Positions 1-6,400 of a stretch of 11,076 nucleotides of DNA are shown in pieces. This DNA comes from a bacterium UBA3756 (lineage in GTDB: Bacteria > Bacteroidota > Bacteroidia > Bacteroidales > Bacteroidaceae), in the NCBI GenBank assembly GCA_002371695.1, contig DFGG01000009.1, forward strand, positions 2,950 through 14,025. The letters are read 5' to 3'. Every line of letters starts with the position of its first letter. Within the stretch, counting starts at the first letter, position 1. Below the pieces are notes generated by a model that had not been told where the DNA came from, did no database searches, and worked only from the letters and a program-made list of their open reading frames with translations. A program made the translations under genes and the position numbers.

Positions 1-521
1 CACACCTCGTTGCCCGTCAGCATCCAGCTCAGGGCATCGGGCACGAAGAGTATCTTCTGTGCATTCCTGAAGGCAGAGTTACCCTCACGCTTCATGGCGT
101 AGAGTTGGAAGATACTGTTGAAATTCAGGAACTGGATACCAGTCACGTCATAGACCTCCTTCTTCGAGATGACGTGCTTCAGGTAATCATCCATCGCATC
201 GAACGTAATAGGATCGCGATAGGCACGCGGATTCCTTAATATAGCGCCGTCGTCGCCAATAAACACGAAGTCGACGCCCCAAGTGTCGATACCGATGCTG
301 GTGATTTCCAGTCCACGGCGAGCCACCTCCTTCAGTCCCTTGATAATCTCGAAATACAGGGCATAGATGTCCCAGTAGAAATGTCCGCCCTGCTCTATCA
401 GGTTGTTGGGAAAACGGGTCACCTCCTCCAAGTCGAACTTTGAGTCGTTGATCGTTCCGATAATGGTTCTGCCGCTGGTAGCACCCAGGTCTACGGCGAA
501 GAAATATTTCTTGGATTCCAT
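1..521 (-). CDS. rhaB: Rhamnulokinase, N-terminal part (runs off the left edge)
   Basis: FGGY-family sugar kinase, read as cytoplasmic rhamnulokinase, which phosphorylates L-rhamnulose with ATP in rhamnose catabolism. Only the first 173 codons are present; the family is usually about 480 residues, so the catalytic Asp and the second ATPase subdomain lie outside the window. Visible marks are the phosphate-binding motif near the start (DLGATSGR, residues 11-18), the GHFYWDI motif (about 46-52), IDTWGVDF (79-86), AYRDP (100-104) and TGIQF followed by FNSIFQL (128-140). This combination is characteristic of RhaB rather than xylulokinase or glycerol kinase. The start is the ATG at 521-519, the first Met ahead of the ATP motif, with a -7 promoter box about 30 bp upstream. 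It is divergent from the antiporter gene. No rhamnose genes are visible, but the expected partners (isomerase, aldolase, permease) would lie to the left. Fuculokinase is the main alternative. Confidence 0.9.
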   Translation of the reverse strand, partial: MESKKYFFAVDLGATSGRTIIGTINDSKFDLEEVTRFPNNLIEQGGHFYWDIYALYFEIIKGLKEVARRGLEITSIGIDTWGVDFVFIGDDGAILRNPRAYRDPITFDAMDDYLKHVISKKEVYDVTGIQFLNFNSIFQLYAMKREGNSAFRNAQKILFVPDALSWMLTGNEV

Positions 522-551
522 AATTTTAAGTAGTTATTGATGATTCTGCTG

Positions 552-559
552 CAAAGTTA
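552..559 (-). promoter_or_regulatory. Bacteroidetes -7 promoter box for rhaB
   Basis: Read on the minus strand this is TAACTTTG followed by CA, an exact match to the Bacteroidetes primary-sigma -7 consensus TAnnTTTG. It lies about 30 bp upstream of the rhaB start. A TTG about 22 bp further upstream (584-582) could serve as the -33 element, but this is weak. The assignment is by consensus and position only. Confidence 0.65.
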
Positions 560-629
560 GACAATTTTTTCCTATTCGCACCAATAAAATATGATTTTTC
601 CCCAAGAATTTTTGCTATCCGGGAAAATT

Positions 630-657
630 ATTCATGATTCATAATTCATAATTCATA
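630..657. repeat. Four tandem copies of a 7-bp repeat (ATTCATR) upstream of nhaD
   Basis: Four consecutive heptamers occur: ATTCATG, then ATTCATA three times. The array ends 9 bp before the -7 box of the nhaD promoter, so it covers the place where the -33 element should be. It lies in the 196-bp divergent spacer between rhaB and nhaD. The repeat is seen directly. Any role in promoter spacing is inference. Confidence 0.85.
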
Positions 658-666
658 TTTATTTCC

Positions 667-674
667 TACCTTTG
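667..674 (+). promoter_or_regulatory. Bacteroidetes -7 promoter box for nhaD
   Basis: TACCTTTG, followed by CA, matches the TAnnTTTG consensus 43 bp upstream of the nhaD ATG. No clear TTTG-type -33 element is seen at the usual distance; that position is occupied by the ATTCATR heptamer array. The leader between this box and the gene is A-rich without a strong Shine-Dalgarno, as is usual for Bacteroidetes. Confidence 0.65.
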
Positions 675-717
675 CAACGCGATTTAGGAACTTAAAACAA
701 TTAAAACAAATAACATT

Positions 718-2073
718 ATGTCTACTTTAACAATTGCAATCGTTATCGTTTTCTGTATCGGCTATTTCTGCATAGCCATCGAGAGCGTGACAAAAATCAA
801 CAAGGCTGCCATCGCCTTGCTCATGTTCGTTGCCACCTGGACCCTGTTCATGATGGATCCGGGCAGCTATGTCGCCGGTGCCACTGGCGACAACATCGCC
901 TCGGCTGTCAGCGGGGTCATCGAGCACCATCTGGGTTCCACCGCCACTACCCTCTTCTTCCTCATGGGTGCCATGACCATCGTGGAGCTCGTGGACCAGA
1001 ATGGCGGTTTCAACTTTGTACGCGACACGCTGCAGACCAAGTCTAAACGGGCATTGCTGTGGCGCATCGCCTGCATGACGTTCATCCTCTCGGCCATCCT
1101 CGACAACCTGACCACCTCGATCGTGATGATTATGATCCTCCGCAAGCTGGTCAGCGACCACCAAGACCGCCTCATCTATGCCGCACTTGTGGTGATTGCT
1201 GCCAATAGTGGCGGCGCATTCTCACCCATCGGCGATGTGACCACCATCATGCTGTGGAACAAGGGCGTCATCACCGCTGCCGGCGTCATCATGGAGATAT
1301 TCATCCCCTCAGTGGTGTCGATGGTCATACCGGCTTACATCCTCTCACTGTCGCTGAAAGGCAATCTGGTACCGGTACAAGAGACCGCCGTCATTGAGGA
1401 GAGCGACGGCCTATCTGCCAAGCAGCGCAAGATCATCTTCTTCCTTGGCGTGGGAGGCCTCATCTTCGTACCCATCTTCAAGACCATCACCCACCTGCCG
1501 CCGTTCGTGGGCATCCTTCTGGTGCTCGGCGTACTGTGGACAGTGACCGAGATATTCTATACCAGCATCCACCAGGAGAGTGAGGACACGGCCGACAACC
1601 GTGGCACTCAGAAGCGCGTGTCGAAGATGCTGTCGCGCATCGACATGGACACCATCCTCTTCTTCCTCGGCATCCTGATGGCTGTGGCCTGTCTGGAGAC
1701 CATCGGCGTACTGACGCTGCTGGGCCAGACGCTCGACACCGTCTTTGAGGGTAACCACTACCTCGTGACTGGTATCATCGGCGTACTCTCATCCATCGTC
1801 GACAATGTGCCCCTCGTGGCAGGCTGCATGGGCATGTATCCCGTTCAGGCTGCCGGCGACATGGCTGTCGACGGCATCTTCTGGCAGTTGCTGGCCTACT
1901 GTGCCGGTGTGGGTGGCTCGATGCTCATCATCGGCTCCGCTGCCGGTGTAGTGGTGATGGGCCTGGAGAAGATCACCTTCGGCTGGTACATGAAGAAGGT
2001 AACATGGATTGCCTTCGTAGGCTACCTCGCCGGTATCATCTGCTACTGGCTGGAGAAGACGTTTATCTTCTAA
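718..2073 (+). CDS. nhaD: NhaD-type Na+/H+ antiporter
   Basis: Inner-membrane sodium/proton antiporter of the NhaD family (ion transporter superfamily), which expels Na+ (and Li+) in exchange for protons. At 451 residues it is about family length and is mostly hydrophobic helices, with a charged cytoplasmic-type linker at about 222-238 and another at about 284-310. The two pseudo-symmetric halves each carry the diagnostic polar re-entrant motif: LDNLTTS at about 128-134 and VDNVPLV at about 361-367. Around the first half are AANSGGAFSPIGDVTT (161-176) and around the second GGSMLIIGSAAG (399-410). Asp129, Asn130, Asn163, Asp173 and Thr175/Thr176 correspond to residues I recall as important for transport in Vibrio cholerae NhaD. 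The ATG at 718 is 43 bp downstream of a -7 box and begins directly with a membrane helix. It is probably monocistronic. Its stop codon overlaps the stop of convergent gltD by a few bases. An arsenite-permease-like function is less likely given these motifs. Confidence 0.95.
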   Translation: MSTLTIAIVIVFCIGYFCIAIESVTKINKAAIALLMFVATWTLFMMDPGSYVAGATGDNIASAVSGVIEHHLGSTATTLFFLMGAMTIVELVDQNGGFNFVRDTLQTKSKRALLWRIACMTFILSAILDNLTTSIVMIMILRKLVSDHQDRLIYAALVVIAANSGGAFSPIGDVTTIMLWNKGVITAAGVIMEIFIPSVVSMVIPAYILSLSLKGNLVPVQETAVIEESDGLSAKQRKIIFFLGVGGLIFVPIFKTITHLPPFVGILLVLGVLWTVTEIFYTSIHQESEDTADNRGTQKRVSKMLSRIDMDTILFFLGILMAVACLETIGVLTLLGQTLDTVFEGNHYLVTGIIGVLSSIVDNVPLVAGCMGMYPVQAAGDMAVDGIFWQLLAYCAGVGGSMLIIGSAAGVVVMGLEKITFGWYMKKVTWIAFVGYLAGIICYWLEKTFIF

Positions 2074-3428
2074 AGTCCCTTGAGGTAGGCATCCACCTTC
2101 CGGGCCGTCTGAAGACCGCTGGCCATGGCGCGCACCACCAGTGAGGCACCATTGGCAGCATCGCCACAGACAAAGACATTAGCGGGATACTTCGGATGCT
2201 CTGGCTTCAGGAATCCCATTGCGAGAAGGACAAGTTCGGTCTTGATGATTTCGGACTTGCCCTTCTCTGTCATGATGGGCCTGCCTCCCTCCGGATTGGG
2301 TATCCAGTCGATTTCCTGCACTTTTACGCCTGTCAGTTTGCCGTCTTTTCCCAAGAACTCAAGGGTATTGATATTCCAGCGGCGCGTACATCCTTCCTCG
2401 TGACTTGAGGTTGTCTTCAGCGTACGGGGGAAGTTGGGCCACGGATTCTGAGGATCCACAGGGCCTTCCACAGGCTTGGGCATGATCTCTATCTGTGTCA
2501 CGCTCTTACATCCCTGGCGATGGGCTGTTCCGATGCAGTCGGAGCCTGTGTCTCCACCACCGATGACGAGCACGTCCTTACCTTTGGCCGTTACTCGTTC
2601 CTCCTTTGAGAATTCCATGCCTGCCAGGACACGGTTCTGCTGGGACAAAAGATCGAGAGCCAGATGAACACCCTTCAGCTCCCTGCCGGGGATATTCAGG
2701 TCGCGAGCCGTGGGAGTGCCGGTGGCGATGACGATGGCAGCATACTGCTCTTCAGACTGCGCAAGTAGTGCAGAACACTCGACGGCTTCCCCATAGCGGA
2801 ACTCTATTCCCTCTGCCTCAAGCAGACTGATGCGACGGTCAATGACGGCCTTGTTGAGTTTGAAGTTCGGTATGCCGTAGCGAAGGAGGCCACCGGCAGC
2901 CTCATTCTTCTCAAAGACGGTAACCTGGTAGCCCATCTGGTTGAGTGCAGTAGCAGCAGCGAGACCAGCAGGACCGGAGCCTACGACAGCCACCTTCTTG
3001 CCGTTTCGCTGAGGGACACACGGTTGGATAAATCCCTCCCTGAAGGCTCCCTCGACGATGGCACACTCATCCTCACGGTTGGTGGTGGGTTCATGATTGA
3101 AGAGATTGAGCACACATGCCTTTTCACAGAGTGCCGGACAGATACGCCCCGTAAATTCCGGGAAAGGGTTTGTCGACGTGAGCAAACGGTAGGCTTGTTC
3201 CCATTCTCCTTTATACAGTGCATCATTCCATTCAGGTGCCTTGTTGCCCAGCGGACAGGCCCAATGACAGAATGGCACACCACAGTCCATGCAGCGCGAG
3301 GCCTGCTCGCGGCGCTGGTGCGAGTTGAGCGTCTGCTCCACCTCGCCAAAATCGTGTATACGGTCATGTATCGGACGATAACCGGCCTCCTGACGGCCGA
3401 TATTTAAAAATGCTTTCGGATTTCCCAT
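2070..3428 (-). CDS. gltD: Glutamate synthase, small subunit (GltD)
   Basis: Small (beta) subunit of glutamate synthase. It takes electrons from NAD(P)H through FAD and passes them via Fe-S clusters to the large subunit. At 452 residues it is of normal length. The N-terminal Fe-S region has Cys46, Cys49, Cys54 and Cys58 (CMDCGVPFCHWACP), then Cys97, Cys101 and Cys105 (CPALCEKAC). The FAD Rossmann motif is GSGPAG at 150-155, the NAD(P)H motif is VIGGGDTGSDC at 288-298, and a second FAD contact is VFVCGDAANGAS at 418-429. The ATG at 3428 is 23 bp downstream of the gltB stop, so the two genes form an operon. The spacer contains two copies of the heptamer TGTTCAA, with no strong Shine-Dalgarno. 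The gene ends tail-to-tail with nhaD, with overlapping stops and no room for a separate terminator. NADH versus NADPH preference cannot be told from sequence. Stand-alone GltD homologues exist, but adjacency to gltB settles this one. Confidence 0.97.
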   Translation of the reverse strand: MGNPKAFLNIGRQEAGYRPIHDRIHDFGEVEQTLNSHQRREQASRCMDCGVPFCHWACPLGNKAPEWNDALYKGEWEQAYRLLTSTNPFPEFTGRICPALCEKACVLNLFNHEPTTNREDECAIVEGAFREGFIQPCVPQRNGKKVAVVGSGPAGLAAATALNQMGYQVTVFEKNEAAGGLLRYGIPNFKLNKAVIDRRISLLEAEGIEFRYGEAVECSALLAQSEEQYAAIVIATGTPTARDLNIPGRELKGVHLALDLLSQQNRVLAGMEFSKEERVTAKGKDVLVIGGGDTGSDCIGTAHRQGCKSVTQIEIMPKPVEGPVDPQNPWPNFPRTLKTTSSHEEGCTRRWNINTLEFLGKDGKLTGVKVQEIDWIPNPEGGRPIMTEKGKSEIIKTELVLLAMGFLKPEHPKYPANVFVCGDAANGASLVVRAMASGLQTARKVDAYLKGL

Positions 3429-3437
3429 CTTTATCTA

Positions 3438-3451
3438 TTGAACATTGAACA
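3438..3451. repeat. Two tandem copies of a 7-bp repeat (TTGAACA) in the gltB-gltD spacer
   Basis: Two exact copies of TTGAACA on the plus strand (TGTTCAA on the coding strand) directly abut the gltB stop codon and fill 14 of the 23 bp between gltB and gltD. The remaining 9 bp hold whatever ribosome-binding site gltD uses. Adding or removing one unit would change the spacer by 7 bp. Confidence 0.75.
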
Positions 3452-6400
3452 TTAATAATCGCGCTGTATGTCAGCTATCTTCTCATGCAGCTTCTTCATC
3501 TGCTCTTCCTGCAGGACACGTTTGTACTCGATTGGTACCACCTGAATGAAATCCTCCACATAGCGGTTCCAGTCGTCGAGCATCGTTCTGGCCAGCTTCG
3601 AACCGGTATAGTAATAGTGCTGACGGATCAGTTCGTGGAGTTCCTTCCTACCGACACTGTCCTCTACCAAATTGATCTCCACCATGTCCATATTACAGAA
3701 GTAGTCGAAGTTATGCTGCTTATCCCATACATAAGCCACACCTCCCGACATACCTGCGGCGAAATTGCGGCCTGTCTCACCGAGCACCACCACACGGCCT
3801 CCTGTCATATACTCGCAACAGTGGTCGCCAGCTCCCTCGATAACAGCGATGGCTCCAGAGTTTCTCACACCGAATCGCTCACCCACCTTACCGTTGATGT
3901 AGAGCTCACCGCTCGTGGCACCATAGAGTCCGGTATTACCTGCGATGATATTGTCTTCTGCGGCAAAGTTGACCCGTGTGGGTGGCAGGATGGCGATACG
4001 GCCTCCAGAGAGTCCCTTGGCGAAGTAATCGTTCGTCTCACCTTCCAACTTGAAGTTCACACCATGCACGAGGAATGCTCCGAACGACTGCCCTGCCGAG
4101 CCTTTGAACTTCACATTGACGGTATCTTCGGGCAATCCTGCCTGACCATATTGCTTGGCGATGGCTCCGGAGAGCATGGCCCCCACGGCACGGTCTGTAT
4201 TCTTGATGGCATAGTCCAGACTGACGGTGGACGGATACTGCATATCTCCGGCAACGGGGAGGGATACGGCAGACAACATCTGCTCGTCTATAACGGTACC
4301 CTGCATGCCAAGCGGCACACTCGGCTTACGGATATCCCCTGTGAAGCGGAGGCATCCTTCTTCCTTGAAAAGCAGTCTGCTGAAGTCGAGCTGCCGGACA
4401 GCACTGTCTTCACTCCGCTCCTCAATGAGATCAGTACGCCCGACGATATCGGCCAGCTTCTCAAATCCCATCTCTGCCAGATATTCTCTCACTTCCTGAG
4501 CCAGGAAAGTGAAATAGTTGACCAGGTACTCATAGCGCCCGATGAAATGTTTGCGCAACTCCGGATTCTGTGTAGCCACACCCATCGGACAGGTATTCAA
4601 GTTGCATTTACGCATCATCACACACCCCAGGACGATCAGGGCTGCCGTGCCGAAGCCAAATTCCTCTGCACCCATCAGGGCCATCAGCACAATGTCGCGT
4701 CCGGTCTTGATCTGTCCGTCCACCTGAAGTCGGACACCACTCCGCAACCCATTCCTGACGAGAGTCTGCTGCGTCTCACTCAGTCCTATCTCAGGCGATA
4801 TGCCTGCAAATCGCATCGATGAAGCAGGCGATGCACCAGTACCGCCCTCCGCACCACTGATGATGATCAGGTCGGCCTTGGCCTTGGCAACACCGGCAGC
4901 GATGGTTCCCACGCCACTCTCTGCCACCAACTTGACGCTGATAGCGGCCTTCGGATTGACATTCTTCAGGTCGAAGATCAATTGTGCCAGGTCTTCTATC
5001 GAATAGATATCATGGTGGGGAGGTGGAGAAATCAGCGAGATACCAGGAATGCTGTGACGCGTCTTGGCAATCACCTCGTCGACCTTGAATCCCGGCAACT
5101 GGCCGCCCTCTCCAGGCTTGGCTCCCTGCGCCACCTTGATCTGTATCTCCTCGGCATTCACCAGATACTCTGTGGTGACACCAAAGCGGCCGCTGGCCAC
5201 CTGTTTCGTCTTACTTGAGAGAGAGATGCCGTCGATGGCGGAGTGAAAACGTTCTGAGTCTTCGCCACCCTCACCCGTATTACTGCGAGCACCGAGTTTA
5301 TTCATGGCCAGGCAGATGGCTTCGTGCGCCTCTTTCGACAACGCTCCGAAAGACATGGCTCCTGCCACGAAATGCTTGACGATACTCTCCACAGGCTCCA
5401 CTTTCGACACATCTATCGGATGCTTCTTGAAGCCGAGGAAATCACGGATGAAGATCGGATGCTCCTTCTGATCGACGAGCCGACTGAACTCCTTGAACTT
5501 GTCATAGTTCCCGGTTCGTGTAGCCAACTGCAGCATTGCTATCGTCTCAGGATTCCAGGCATGACGGATTCCGTCCTTACGCCAATGGAACTGACCTTGG
5601 TTCGGCAGGAAGTCGGCAGCAGAATCGGCATGAGCATAGGCCGCAGCATGGAATGCGATGGCATCACGGGCTATCTTGTCAAGTCCGATACCACCGATAG
5701 TGCTCACCTCCGTACCGAAATAGGTCTTCAGCAGTCCCTCGCTCAGGCCGATGCTCTCGAAGATCTTTGCTCCACGATAGCTGCGGATGGTCGAGATACC
5801 CATCTTCGCCATGATCTTGAGCAGACCTTTCTTCACGGCCTTGATATAGTTGGCTTCTGCCGTGGCATAGTCCTCCTGTATCTGATGCCGTTTCACCAAA
5901 TCGTCGAGAATGGCAAACGTCATGTAGGGGCACAAGGCAGATGCACCGTAGCCCAAGAGCAGGGCAGCATGCATCGTCTCACGGATTTCTCCCGACTCAA
6001 CGATGAGTGCCGTCTGCACACGCTTGCCCACGCTGATCAGGTAGTGATGCACGGCAGAGACGGCCAACAGACTGGGAATGGCCACATGCGACGCATCGAC
6101 GTCGCGGTCTGTCAGGATGATATAGTTGTATCCCTCGTCAACCGACTTTTCTGCCTGATGACAAAGGGCGTCGATGGCGTCTCTCAGACCGTCGCCCCCC
6201 TTCTTTCCATCAAAGAGTATCGGCAGTTTGATGGTGTTGAAGCCCTTATACCTGATATTACAGAGGATGTCCAGTTGCGTGTTGTTCAGTATCGGATGCG
6301 GCAAGCGCACCATCTTACAGTTCGTCTCGTCGGGATTCAAGATGCCTGTGCCGACACGTCCTATATACTCCGTCAGACTCATCACCAACTCCTCACGGAT

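Noticed and set aside
630..657. A CRISPR array
   Set aside because: The units are 7 bp and directly adjacent, with no spacers and no cas genes nearby; this is a simple tandem repeat.
3485..4822. A 445-codon open frame on the plus strand, antisense to gltB
   Set aside because: Same antiparallel register effect as the longer antisense frame; gltB on the other strand is certain and accounts for the openness.
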